DNA of 64,000 bases. It comes from Selenomonas sp. F0473. Its GTDB lineage: Bacteria > Bacillota > Negativicutes > Selenomonadales > Selenomonadaceae. Both the position numbers and the translations under genes were made by a program. The stretch is from the NCBI RefSeq assembly GCF_000315545.1, contig NZ_JH992902.1:1136470-1200469 (forward strand), given 5' to 3'. Every line of letters begins with the position of its first letter. Within the stretch, counting starts at the first letter, position 1. The notes beneath the pieces are model-generated. The model ran no database searches. It was given only the letters and a program-made list of their open reading frames with translations, and was not told where the DNA came from. This document shows, piece after piece, positions 1 through 7,720 of the stretch.

Positions 1-96
1 ATAACAGAATACATCGAAGGTCAACTGAAACGAGACAGGGAATCTGATCAGTTGAGTTTATTTGACCCGAGAGACCCATTTATGGGTAGCAAGTAA
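1..96 (+). CDS. tnpA: IS200-type transposase TnpA, C-terminal fragment
   Basis: This is the C-terminal end of a HUH (Y1) single-strand transposase and begins before the window. The visible residues end in DPRDPFMGSK, identical to the C-terminus of the full-length copy at 9839-10312. The catalytic HUH motif and tyrosine would lie upstream, outside the window, so activity cannot be judged. In the family, TnpA excises and inserts single-stranded IS DNA by recognising end hairpins, and one of these follows the gene at about 180-194. Confidence 0.85.
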   Translation: MTEYIEGQLKRDRESDQLSLFDPRDPFMGSK

Positions 97-204
97 CAAA
101 CGCATGGCTGGCAGGCCAATAAAAAGCGTACTTGTACGCCGCTAGTAATATTAGGGCTATGCCCGAAAATGAAAAACCACCCGCTACGCGGGTGAGTATT
201 TATT
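1..204 (+). mobile_element. IS200/IS605-type insertion sequence, right end (truncated by window edge)
   Basis: This is the 3' part of a small IS. It holds the last 31 codons of the transposase (1-96) and then a right end with a subterminal hairpin, ACCCGC-GTA-GCGGGT on the complementary strand, near 180-194. It matches the complete copy at 9731-10440 almost base for base, with one substitution in the coding tail and a few near the tip. The boundary near 204 is inferred from where the two copies stop matching. Confidence 0.85.
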
Positions 205-226
205 ATAAAAAACCAAAAAATACCTA

Positions 227-285
227 TTGACATCCCCTTTCCCTGCCCTTATAATACAACATATGAATAGTCATTCATATGTTGT
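227..285 (+). promoter_or_regulatory. Sigma-70 promoter with a 30-bp palindromic operator, metal ATPase operon
   Basis: A consensus promoter is visible: TTGACA at 227-232, a 17-bp spacer and TATAAT at 250-255. A perfect inverted repeat follows directly at 256-285, with 13-bp arms ACAACATATGAAT / ATTCATATGTTGT and 4 bp between, so it spans the expected transcription start. A bound repressor would block initiation. A related ATATGAA...TTCATAT repeat lies at 5944-5968 in front of tetR. The regulator could be that TetR protein or an unlinked ArsR/SmtB-type metal sensor. Confidence 0.8.
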
Positions 286-309
286 GAAAAATAGAAGGGG
301 ACGATTACT

Positions 310-528
310 ATGAAGAAGGCATTTAAACTGAGCGAGCTCGACTGCGGCCACTGCGCACAGGAGATCGAGGACGCCGTGGCGAAACTCGACGGCGTGAACA
401 AGGTGCGCGTGAACTTCATGAGCCAGCGTATGACGCTCGACGCGGACGACGCGCGCTTTGACGAGATCCTCGGCGAGGTCAGGAAGATCATCAAGACGAT
501 CGAACCGGACGCCGTATTCGAGGGCTAA
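310..528 (+). CDS. Small heavy-metal-associated (HMA) domain protein
   Basis: A 72-residue single-domain protein with the HMA fold signature. Cys12-Gly-His-Cys15 forms the metal-binding CxxC loop after the first beta strand (MKKAFKLSELDC). Proteins of this size act as cytoplasmic metal chaperones or as detached N-terminal domains of P1B ATPases. Here it sits 22 bp before an ATPase gene that lacks its own N-terminal HMA domain, so the two probably replace the usual fused ZntA/CadA arrangement. It is the first gene behind the operator-controlled promoter at 227-285. Metal specificity cannot be read from CGHC alone. Start is the ATG at 310 after the purine-rich AGAAGGGGACG. Confidence 0.85.
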   Translation: MKKAFKLSELDCGHCAQEIEDAVAKLDGVNKVRVNFMSQRMTLDADDARFDEILGEVRKIIKTIEPDAVFEG

Positions 529-550
529 ACGACCCGAAAGGAGCCGCATC

Positions 551-2407
551 ATGACAAAAAAACAAAAGCGCATGCTCTGCCGCATCTGCGGCGCGGCCGC
601 GCTCTTCATCCCCGGCATGATCTTCGAGAAGACGATGCCCGGCATGGTGCTGCTCCTCGCCGCCTATGCCCTCATCGGCTGGGACATTCTGTGGCGCGCG
701 GCCGTCAACATCCGGCACGGACGCGTCTTTGACGAGAACTTCCTCATGGCGATCGCAACCGTCGGCGCGCTGCTCCTCGGCGACTACTCCGAAGGCGTCG
801 CGGTCATGCTGCTCTACCAGATCGGCGAGTGGTTCCAAGCGTACGCCGTCCAACGTTCCCGGCGCTCCATCTCCTCGCTCATGGATATCCGCCCCGACAC
901 CGCGCGCATCCTGCGGGGCGGTGCGGAGGAGGAGGTGTTCCCCGACGAGGTGGAGGTTGGCGACACGATTCTCGTCCGCCCGGGCGAGCGCGTTCCGCTC
1001 GACGGCATCATCAAGAAAGGCGAGGGACTCCTCGACACCTCTGCCCTCACGGGCGAATCCATGCCGCGCGAGGCGCATACGGGCGACGCGATCATCAGCG
1101 GGTGCATCAATCAAACGGGCGTCCTCGAAATCGAGGTTACGACGCCGTATGAGGAATCCACCGTCGAGCGCATCCTGTCGCTCGTGGAAGAGGCGACGGA
1201 CAAGAAAGCGACGACCGAAGCGTTCATCACGCGTTTTGCGCGCTGGTACACGCCGTCCGTCGTTATCGGCGCCCTGCTCCTCGCCGTCATCCCGCCGCTC
1301 GTAACGGGCGATCCCTTCGGCATGTGGATCTACCGCGCGCTGACCTTCCTCGTCATCTCGTGCCCGTGCGCGCTCGTCATCTCCGTGCCGCTCTCATTCT
1401 TTGCGGGCATCGGCGGGGCGAGCCGCGCCGGTATCCTCATCAAGGGCGGCAACTACCTCGAGGCGCTCGCGAACGCTGACACCGTCGTCTTTGACAAAAC
1501 GGGGACGCTCACAAAGGGCAGCTTCAGCGTTACGGACGTCCTGCCCGCGAACGGTTTTTCCAAAGAAGAGGTGCTCTTTTACGCGGCGAACGCCGAGCGA
1601 TATTCCACGCATCCGATCGGCGTCTCCATCGTGCGGGCCTTCACCGAGAGCGGCAAACGCGCAAACGACGCTGACGTCCACGCCCTGGAGGAGAATGCGG
1701 GGCACGGCATCTCCGCGCACATCAACGGCCACATCATCCTCCTCGGCAAACTCGAATTCCTCGCCGCGCACAAGACCGCGGCTATGCCGCCCATTCCGCA
1801 TGTCGGGGCGGTCTGTCTCGCGATCGACGGCCGCTATGCGGGCGTCGTGCACATCGCCGACGAGGTCAAGGACGATGCCAAGAGCGCCGTCCACGCGCTC
1901 AAGGAGCGCGGCATCGGCGAGACCGTCATGCTGACGGGCGATTCAAAATGGATCGGCGCGTCGGTCGGCAAGTCCCTCGGCATCGATACGATCCATGCCG
2001 AACTTCTTCCGCAGGATAAGGTCGCGGAGGTCGAGGAGCGCCTCGCCCACCGTAAGGAAGGTACGACCGTCGCCTATGTCGGCGACGGCATCAACGACGC
2101 GCCCGTGCTCGCGCGCGCGGACGTCGGCATCGCCATGGGCGCGCTCGGATCCGACGCGGCGATTGAGGCGGCGGACGTCGTCCTCATGACAGACGAGCCG
2201 AAGAAGATCGCCACCGCCATCGACATCGCGCGCAAGACCATGCGCATCGCCTGGCAGAACATCATCTTCGCCATCGGCATCAAGGCCGTCGTGCTCGTCC
2301 TGGGCGCGCTCGGCATGGCGGGGCTCTGGGCGGCCATATTCGCCGACGTCGGCGTCACCGTCCTCGCCATCCTCAACGCCATGCGCGCGCTGCATGTGAA
2401 AGAATAA
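551..2407 (+). CDS. P1B-type heavy-metal-translocating ATPase (Cd/Zn/Pb exporter type)
   Basis: A 618-residue inner-membrane metal pump. It shows the transmembrane CPC motif (Cys271-Pro-Cys273) typical of Cd/Zn/Pb/Co or Cu ATPases, the phosphorylated Asp315 in DKTGTLT, the HP dipeptide (His354-Pro355) of P1B pumps and the hinge GDGIND from residue 511. The order of membrane segments, actuator domain (TGES motif) and phosphorylation domain is normal, but there is no N-terminal HMA domain; the preceding small gene encodes one. Overall it resembles CadA/ZntA more than CopA. The start at 551 is chosen for AAAGGAG about 10 bp upstream; an in-frame extension to 458 would overlap the HMA gene and has no ribosome site. 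A terminator follows at 2417. Confidence 0.92.
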   Translation: MTKKQKRMLCRICGAAALFIPGMIFEKTMPGMVLLLAAYALIGWDILWRAAVNIRHGRVFDENFLMAIATVGALLLGDYSEGVAVMLLYQIGEWFQAYAVQRSRRSISSLMDIRPDTARILRGGAEEEVFPDEVEVGDTILVRPGERVPLDGIIKKGEGLLDTSALTGESMPREAHTGDAIISGCINQTGVLEIEVTTPYEESTVERILSLVEEATDKKATTEAFITRFARWYTPSVVIGALLLAVIPPLVTGDPFGMWIYRALTFLVISCPCALVISVPLSFFAGIGGASRAGILIKGGNYLEALANADTVVFDKTGTLTKGSFSVTDVLPANGFSKEEVLFYAANAERYSTHPIGVSIVRAFTESGKRANDADVHALEENAGHGISAHINGHIILLGKLEFLAAHKTAAMPPIPHVGAVCLAIDGRYAGVVHIADEVKDDAKSAVHALKERGIGETVMLTGDSKWIGASVGKSLGIDTIHAELLPQDKVAEVEERLAHRKEGTTVAYVGDGINDAPVLARADVGIAMGALGSDAAIEAADVVLMTDEPKKIATAIDIARKTMRIAWQNIIFAIGIKAVVLVLGALGMAGLWAAIFADVGVTVLAILNAMRALHVKE

Positions 2408-2416
2408 ATGCAAAAA

Positions 2417-2466
2417 CAAAACCGGCAGCATCGACATCGAATCGTCGATACTGTCGGTTTTTATAT
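2417..2466. terminator. Intrinsic terminator, probably bidirectional
   Basis: The imperfect stem pairs AAAACCGGCAGCATCGAC with GTCGATACTGTCGGTTTT and has an A-tract before and a T-tract after. It ends the metal ATPase operon. Read from the other strand, it could also end the nirJ operon after the repeat copies at 2507-2776. Confidence 0.8.
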
Positions 2467-2506
2467 GGTCAAAAATCCCGCGTTACGCCCCCATAGACAC
2501 CGCTAA

Positions 2507-2630
2507 GCGACACGGAAGTTTCGATGCATAGCTAGGAATTGAGGCAAACGCGAGGAAGGCGTAGCCAAAACCTATGTCGACGAAGCGTTTGCCAAAAATG
2601 ACGACGCTAGGCGCGAAAATCCCGCGCCAC
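2507..2630 (+). repeat. Dispersed 124-bp palindromic repeat, copy A
   Basis: This is a diverged member of the GTGACGCG...CGCGTCAC repeat family. It shares the landmarks GATGCATAGC, AGGAATTGAGG, a GAAGGCGTAGCC/CTATGTCGACG centre, AATGACGACGCTAGGCGC and a CCCGCGCCAC end. It lies in tandem with copy B. A partial right end (AAATCCCGCGTTACGCC) precedes it near 2473-2489. Confidence 0.8.
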
Positions 2631-2653
2631 GCCCCCTCTATAGGCAACACTAA

Positions 2654-2776
2654 GTGACGCGCAAGCTTGGATGTATAGCTAGGCATGAGGAGAATACAAG
2701 CGAAGGTGTAGTTAAGAGCTACGTCGAGCGCAGTATTCGACGAATAACGACGCTAGACGCCAAGATCGCACGTCAC
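2654..2776 (+). repeat. Dispersed 124-bp palindromic repeat, copy B
   Basis: A full-length copy running from GTGACGCGCAAGCTTGGATG to CAAGATCGCACGTCAC. The two ends are imperfect inverted repeats of each other over about 25 bp, and the middle has an inner palindrome (GTAG...CTACG). It ends 3 bp before the stop codon of the minus-strand nirJ2 gene, so it sits between that gene and the terminator at 2417-2466. Confidence 0.85.
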
Positions 2777-2779
2777 GCC

Positions 2780-3964
2780 TCACGTCTGTCCGCGGCGCCC
2801 ATGATACAGACACCACGGCTCCTCCGCCATATAATCCCCGCCGTGATAATACGCCGCGCGCGCGCGGCAGCCGCCGCACGACTTCTTATAGTTACAGGAA
2901 CCGCATCCGCCGCCGTAATCGAGCGTGCGGAGTTTTGCAAGCACCTCGTTCTTCGCCCAAATCTCGTCGAAGGGCGTTTTACGCACGTCGCCGAGCTCGC
3001 GGTTGAGGTACGCGCACGGCTGCACCTTGCCGCGCGGGCTGATGATGCAGTACGTCAGTCCCGCCAGACACCCCCGCGTGAAACGTGTCCGCGTGCCGAT
3101 CTGATCGGCGATGCGCAGGAACTGCGGCGCGCAGGTCGGCTTGAGTTCGATGTCGACGGTCTCCTGTTTCTTCATAATCCGCGTCAGGACATCCTCATAC
3201 GCCTCGGCGCGCAAAGACTCCTCCTCGATCGTCTCGGCGCGTCCCGTGGGCACGAGAAAGAAGAAGTGGTGCGCCTTCGCCCCGATCTCCACGGCAAAAT
3301 CCGTCATCGCCTCGAGCTCATGCGCGTTCCAATCCATCACCGTCGTATGGATCTGGAACGGCAGCCCGACGGCGCGACAGCTTTCCATGCCGCGCACCGC
3401 GCCCGCCCAGCCGCCCGGGAACGAACGGAACGTGTCGTGCTTTTTCGGATCGAGCGAGTCGAGCGAGATGCCCATGCCGCACGCGCCCGCATCCTTGAGC
3501 GCCTGTGCCGTCGGCAGATCGATCAGCGTGCCGTTCGTGCCGAAGACCGGGATCAGCCCAAGCCCGCGCGCATGGGAAACGAGCTCGAGGATGTCGGGAC
3601 GCGTCAGTGGCTCCCCGCCCGAAAAGATCATGATGCGGAACCCCGCCCGCGCAATCTCATCAAGGAGTTTCTTCCCCTCTGCGGTCGAGAGTTCCTCCTC
3701 CGCACGGCAGCCCGCATCGCGATAGCAGTGCGCGCAGTACATATTGCACGCGTTCGTCGTGTTCCACGAGATGATCTTCACTCCGCCGCCCGCAACGCCC
3801 GGCGGATGTCCGCCCGGTCGTCCGCCGGGATGCCCCGCTCCGTGGGGATGCCCGCCCGGATGCCCCGCGCCGTGCGGGTGTCCCGGATGTGCGCCCCCCG
3901 TGTGCGGCCGGAACGCCTCTTTGCACGCGGCGGATGCGGCACAGAACTCCTGCACGGCACTCAC
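2780..3964 (-). CDS. NirJ2-type radical SAM/SPASM protein with His/Gly-rich N-terminus
   Basis: A 394-residue radical SAM enzyme. The cluster motif is Cys73-x3-Cys77-x2-Cys80 (NACNMYCAHC), followed by FSGGEPL. A C-terminal Cys-rich SPASM-like region holds further Fe-S ligands (CIISPRGKVQPCAY, CGSCNYKKSCGGC). It resembles the NirJ2 proteins that occur with NirJ1 in Firmicutes, related to AhbC/AhbD of alternative haem synthesis and NirJ of haem d1 synthesis; the exact substrate is not established here. Start is a GTG whose GTGA overlaps the nirJ1 stop codon, after GGGAGG, so the genes are probably translationally coupled. Residues 21-53 hold nine histidines in a Gly/Pro-rich stretch with a repeated HPHGAGHPG unit, unusual for this family and a possible metal-binding segment. 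Confidence 0.82.
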   Translation of the reverse strand: MSAVQEFCAASAACKEAFRPHTGGAHPGHPHGAGHPGGHPHGAGHPGGRPGGHPPGVAGGGVKIISWNTTNACNMYCAHCYRDAGCRAEEELSTAEGKKLLDEIARAGFRIMIFSGGEPLTRPDILELVSHARGLGLIPVFGTNGTLIDLPTAQALKDAGACGMGISLDSLDPKKHDTFRSFPGGWAGAVRGMESCRAVGLPFQIHTTVMDWNAHELEAMTDFAVEIGAKAHHFFFLVPTGRAETIEEESLRAEAYEDVLTRIMKKQETVDIELKPTCAPQFLRIADQIGTRTRFTRGCLAGLTYCIISPRGKVQPCAYLNRELGDVRKTPFDEIWAKNEVLAKLRTLDYGGGCGSCNYKKSCGGCRARAAYYHGGDYMAEEPWCLYHGRRGQT

Positions 3965-5151
3965 AGCGCCGCCTCCCTGAGGCCGATCTCCTCGTCCGTC
4001 AGATAACACGAGGGATCCGACGCCCAAAAATCTCCCGTCCGCGCCTCCGCGCGCGTGCGGAAATTCCCGTTGCACCAACTGAGGTATTGGCATTTTGCAC
4101 AGCGCCCCTTGAGCAGCGGCTTTCGATCCTTCAGCCCCGCGAGAATCGGATGCGTTATATCCTGCCAGATCTCGCCGAACGGCCGCTCCCGGACATTGCC
4201 GAAGGTGTGATGCTGCGTGAACTGGTCGGGATGCACATAGCCGAGCGGATCCACCTCGCCGAACGCGATGCCCGATCGGTTGCCGCCGTTCGCGCCGATG
4301 AGCTTTCGGATCTGCGCCGCCCCCGCGTCGTTGCCCTCCGCGAGCGCCTTGATGTACATATAGACGCCGTCGCAGTGATTGTCGACGGTCAGAATCTCCT
4401 TTTTGAGCCCGCGCGCCTCGAAGTCCTTCGTCCGTGCGATGATCGTGTCCATCGCGCGGCGCGACTCCTCGGCCGTTACGTCCTCGTCCATCATCCGGCC
4501 GCCGCGCCCCGAGTAAACGAGGTGATAGAAGCAGACGCGGTTGATGCCCTTTTCCTCGATGAAGTCAAAGATCTTATCGAGCTCCATGATGTTGTGCCGG
4601 TTGATGGTAAAGCGCAGCCCCACGCGCTGCCCGACCGCGACGCAGTTCTCGATGCCCTCCATCGCGCGCCGGTACGCGCCCTCCACGCCGCGGAACATGT
4701 CGTTCACATCCGCGAGGCCGTCGAGCGAGATGCCGACGTAGCCGACGCCGAGGTCCTTGATGCGCTGCGCGACGTCGCGCGTGATGAGCGTCCCGTTCGT
4801 CGAGAGCGTCGGGCGTACCCCGCGGTCGCGTGCGTGCTCTGCCAGCTCGAAGAAATCCGGCCGAATGAGCGGCTCCCCGCCCGAAAACAGCAGTACGGGC
4901 ACGTGAAAATCGGCCAAGTCGTCGATGAACCGCTTAGCCTCCTCCGTCGTGAGCTCCCCCGCATACTTTTTCCCGTCCGACTCCATATAGCAGTGGCGGC
5001 AGCGCAGATTGCACGTGCGCGTCGAGTTCCAGACGACGACGGGTCCCATCCCTTCGGCCGCGCCGTTCCGCATGCGATGCGCGTTATGCCCGTAGCGCAG
5101 CGCGTCGCCGTAGTGCGCGTCCATAAAGAGCAGTTTGGTTACGCTGATCAT
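3961..5151 (-). CDS. NirJ1-type radical SAM/SPASM protein
   Basis: A 396-residue radical SAM protein with CxxxCxxC at Cys47, Cys51 and Cys54 (TCNLRCRHC), then FSGGEPL for SAM binding. A C-terminal SPASM-type region has the pattern C-x2-C-x5-C (CAKCQYLSWC). The N-terminus (MISVTKLL, then GPVVVWNSTRTC) is characteristic of Firmicutes NirJ1 proteins, relatives of the haem/haem d1 enzymes AhbC, AhbD and NirJ. It is encoded between tetR (44 bp upstream) and nirJ2 (4-bp overlap), which suggests a tetR-nirJ1-nirJ2 operon. A tetrapyrrole side-chain modification is likely from the family; the specific reaction is not shown by sequence. The ribosome site (GGGGA) is weak. Confidence 0.85.
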   Translation of the reverse strand: MISVTKLLFMDAHYGDALRYGHNAHRMRNGAAEGMGPVVVWNSTRTCNLRCRHCYMESDGKKYAGELTTEEAKRFIDDLADFHVPVLLFSGGEPLIRPDFFELAEHARDRGVRPTLSTNGTLITRDVAQRIKDLGVGYVGISLDGLADVNDMFRGVEGAYRRAMEGIENCVAVGQRVGLRFTINRHNIMELDKIFDFIEEKGINRVCFYHLVYSGRGGRMMDEDVTAEESRRAMDTIIARTKDFEARGLKKEILTVDNHCDGVYMYIKALAEGNDAGAAQIRKLIGANGGNRSGIAFGEVDPLGYVHPDQFTQHHTFGNVRERPFGEIWQDITHPILAGLKDRKPLLKGRCAKCQYLSWCNGNFRTRAEARTGDFWASDPSCYLTDEEIGLREAAL

Positions 5152-5195
5152 ATGGATCCCCTATCCGAAAATATCATACACAGAGTAAAAAGACT

Positions 5196-5861
5196 TTACG
5201 CCTCGTCGCGCGCGCGGATCCCGTCGAGCAGGAGCTTCGTTTTGAGCGCGATGTTCTCTTGGAACGAGAGATCGAGCCTGCTGAACGCCGCCGCCTGGTA
5301 GAGCGAGTGGAACATCTCGGCAATGAGATCCACGGGCACATCGCGGCGAATCTCTCCGTCGGCCTGTCCCTGTGCGATGATCTCCGTAAAGATCTCTTTG
5401 ATCTGCGGCGTCATGCGCCTGCCGCTCTCCGCCGTTCCGCGCGGATGCGGCGCGGTCTTTGCATCCTCCAGCGCGCCGCGAAAGGAGTCTCCCGTTTCGT
5501 GCGGGTCCTGTGGGCCCTGGCGGCGCGACGCCGCGAGGAAGAGCGGCATCACAAACCGGTTCTCATCGAGGAATTTTGCCGTCACATGCGCGCCGACCTC
5601 GAGGAGTTCGAGTGCGGTCCGCTCGGCCGCGCGCGCCTCCGCGAGCGCCATGCGGATCGCGTCTCCGAGCCGCCCCAACAGCGAGAACAGGAGGTCCTCC
5701 TTCGATGTGAAATAATTGTAGAACGTACCGATCCCGAGATCCGCGGTTTTCATAATATCCGCGACCGACGTATCCTTGTAGCCGTTCTTCGAGAACTCGC
5801 TGATCGCCGCCTCGAGAATCATCCTGCGCGACTGCATTTTCTTGCGCTCGCGCCGTCCCAT
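5196..5861 (-). CDS. TetR/AcrR-family transcriptional regulator
   Basis: A 221-residue regulator. The N-terminal TetR helix-turn-helix lies at about residues 10-57 (RRMILEAAISEFSKNGYKDT, then IGTFYNYFTSKEDLL). The ligand-binding C-terminal half is variable and does not reveal the effector. The start at 5861 follows TTGGAGG at good spacing; a longer in-frame extension would run through the promoter and tRNA gene and is rejected. It is the first gene of a likely operon with nirJ1 and nirJ2. Two inverted repeats precede it, one of which (5944-5968) resembles the operator of the metal ATPase operon, so autoregulation and control of that operon are both plausible. Neither is shown. Confidence 0.88.
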   Translation of the reverse strand: MGRRERKKMQSRRMILEAAISEFSKNGYKDTSVADIMKTADLGIGTFYNYFTSKEDLLFSLLGRLGDAIRMALAEARAAERTALELLEVGAHVTAKFLDENRFVMPLFLAASRRQGPQDPHETGDSFRGALEDAKTAPHPRGTAESGRRMTPQIKEIFTEIIAQGQADGEIRRDVPVDLIAEMFHSLYQAAAFSRLDLSFQENIALKTKLLLDGIRARDEA

Positions 5862-5912
5862 TTTCGCCTCCAACAAAACTCCACCCTTCTTTAAATAACA
5901 ACTTACGGTATC

Positions 5913-5992
5913 ATTATAGCGAAAAAATTCCCGTTTGAAAAGAAAAATATGAACGACATTCATATTTTCATTCTCAATACGCTTATTGAGAA
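5913..5992 (-). promoter_or_regulatory. tetR-nirJ promoter region with two inverted repeats
   Basis: On the minus strand, TATAAT lies at 5913-5918 with a weak -35 TTTTCA at 5936-5941 (17-bp spacer). Just upstream are two palindromes. The one at 5944-5968 has arms AAAATATGAA / TTCATATTTT with a 5-bp centre. The one at 5971-5992 has perfect arms TTCTCAATA / TATTGAGAA around 4 bp. The first shares its ATATGAA...TTCATAT core with the operator at 256-285. Confidence 0.65.
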
Positions 5993-6040
5993 CGACAAAA
6001 AAGGCGCCGACCAAAGTCGACGCCTGCGCGTTCATTGAAA

Positions 6041-6118
6041 TGGTGACCCAGGAGGGATTCGAACCCCCGACCCTTTGATTCGTAGTCAAATACTCTAATC
6101 CAGCTGAGCTACTGAGTC
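6041..6118 (-). tRNA. tRNA-Arg (anticodon ACG)
   Basis: The cloverleaf is readable. The acceptor stem pairs GACTCAG with CTGGGTC, discriminator A precedes an encoded CCA, the T-loop is TTCGAAT and the anticodon loop CTACGAA has 5-bp stems TTTGA/TCAAA. The anticodon ACG reads CGN arginine codons once A34 is converted to inosine. Confidence 0.95.
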
Positions 6119-6257
6119 ACTTCGTCTTGCGACGGTGATTATACTAACATTTTTAGGAGGTCGTGTCAAGGGGGAATTTTGGCGCGGCTTACATAACCGT
6201 CTGTGGGATCATAGGCAATCACTGCACGGTGGGGAAGATTCATATCTTTTTCTATCC

Positions 6258-7562
6258 CTAATATTCTCTTACGCGCTCTCCCCATATACCGTCGCGATAG
6301 AGGCGCGTGAGTCGCATGGGGACGAGATTGCCGCGTGTGACGGGCGCGTCCGTATAGACGCGGATATAGGTGTCCGTCAACCCGTCGGCGATGCCGTTCT
6401 CGGTCGTTTCAAAGAGGACCTCCGCCGCCGTGTCGAGCGCCGCGCGGCGGCAGTTCTCCGAGAGTTCTGCCGCAAGCGCCTGCATCCGCGCCACACGCTC
6501 CTTACGGACGGGCGCGGGGATCTGATCCGGCCGCCGCGCGGCGGGCGTTCCCCTGCGCGGCGAATACGGGAACACATGCATGCGCGCGAACCCCATCCGA
6601 CGTATGAAGTCCATCCCCTCCGCAAACTGCGCCTCCGTCTCGCCCGGGAACCCCACGATGACGTCCGTCGAAACTGCGACCCCCGGTACGGCACGACGCA
6701 CGTCCTCTATGAGCCGTGCGAACGCCGCGGTATCGTAGTGGCGGTTCATCGCCGCGAGGACGCCGTCGCTCCCCGCCTGGAGCGGCAGGTGCAGATGCGC
6801 CGCAAAGCGCGGCTCTGTACGGATCAGTTCGAGGAGATCGGCCGAGAGTTCCACCGATTCGAGCGAGCTGAGACGCAGACGGCCGAGCCCCGGCAAAGAG
6901 AGCGCCGTGCGGCAGGCATCGGCCAGCGTCGGACGCTCCGCGAGGTCGATCCCGTAGGCGCCGAGATGAATCCCCGTCAGCACGATCTCGCGGAACCCGG
7001 CCGCCACGAGCCGCTCCGTCTCACGCCGCACCGCCGGGAGCGTCCGCGACTTCACAGGACCGCGCGCATAGGGAATGATGCAGAATGTACAGAAGTTCTG
7101 GCAGCCGTCCTCAATCTTAAGAAACGCCCGCGTGCGGTGCGGCATATACGCGAGCGGGATGTCCTCGAAGGTCCGCGCCTGCATGATGTCCGTGATGCGT
7201 CCCGCAACGTGATCCTCTGCGCGCAGCGCCTCCTCCACATAGTCCACGATCTGCGCGCGTTCCTTCGTCCCGATCACCACGCGCACGCCCTCGAGCGCCC
7301 GGATCTCCTCGGGTGCCACCTGCGCGTAGCAGCCGCAGACTGCGATGCAGGCGCGCGGGTTCGTCCGTGCCGCGCGGCGGATCAGCTGACGCGACTTTCG
7401 GTCGCTGAGATGAGTCACCGAGCAGGTATTGACGACATAGACGTCCGCCCGCTCCTCGAACGGCACAACCTCATAGCCGCGCGCACGGAACAGTCCCTCC
7501 ATCGTTTCCGTTTCGAACTGATTGACCTTGCAGCCGAGCGTCATGAATGCAACCGCGCCCAA
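6258..7562 (-). CDS. mtaB: tRNA t6A37 methylthiotransferase MtaB
   Basis: A 434-residue MiaB/RimO-family radical SAM enzyme of the MtaB (YqeV) type, which adds a methylthio group to N6-threonylcarbamoyladenosine at tRNA position 37. The N-terminal UPF0004 domain has the three cluster cysteines in TLGCKVN, NTCSVT and CGCYAQ. The radical SAM core has CQNFCTFCIIPYARG, and a TRAM-like domain closes the C-terminus (TDTYIRVYTDAPV). The length is normal for the family. It stands alone on the minus strand, upstream of tRNA-Arg. The ribosome site is AGAGGAGG about 8 bp before the ATG. Confidence 0.93.
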   Translation of the reverse strand: MGAVAFMTLGCKVNQFETETMEGLFRARGYEVVPFEERADVYVVNTCSVTHLSDRKSRQLIRRAARTNPRACIAVCGCYAQVAPEEIRALEGVRVVIGTKERAQIVDYVEEALRAEDHVAGRITDIMQARTFEDIPLAYMPHRTRAFLKIEDGCQNFCTFCIIPYARGPVKSRTLPAVRRETERLVAAGFREIVLTGIHLGAYGIDLAERPTLADACRTALSLPGLGRLRLSSLESVELSADLLELIRTEPRFAAHLHLPLQAGSDGVLAAMNRHYDTAAFARLIEDVRRAVPGVAVSTDVIVGFPGETEAQFAEGMDFIRRMGFARMHVFPYSPRRGTPAARRPDQIPAPVRKERVARMQALAAELSENCRRAALDTAAEVLFETTENGIADGLTDTYIRVYTDAPVTRGNLVPMRLTRLYRDGIWGERVREY

Positions 7563-7642
7563 GACGCACCTCCTCTTCTAAAATATTTTCCATTGTACCA
7601 TAGAACCGGCCGTTCGGAACAATAAATTTTTCCGCTAAACTA

Positions 7643-7670
7643 ATGACATTTCCCAAAAATGCGATATAAT
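7643..7670 (+). promoter_or_regulatory. Predicted promoter for the motility gene pair
   Basis: ATGACA at 7643-7648 and TATAAT at 7665-7670 are separated by 16 bp, about 50 bp before the start codon at 7721. It diverges from mtaB. It looks like a housekeeping promoter, not a sigma-28 flagellar one. Confidence 0.6.
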
Positions 7671-7720
7671 AAGTACAAGGAATCGTAGCCATGCCATACA
7701 CCATGGAGGGGGGGATATTC

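Noticed and set aside
2654-5301. Long plus-strand reading frames opposite the nirJ genes
   Set aside because: They are Arg/Ala-rich, lack ribosome sites and domains, and are mirror frames of well-supported minus-strand radical SAM genes in high-GC DNA.
5862-6089. N-terminal extension of the TetR protein
   Set aside because: It runs through the promoter, both operators and the tRNA-Arg gene; ATG 5861 has a strong GGAGG.
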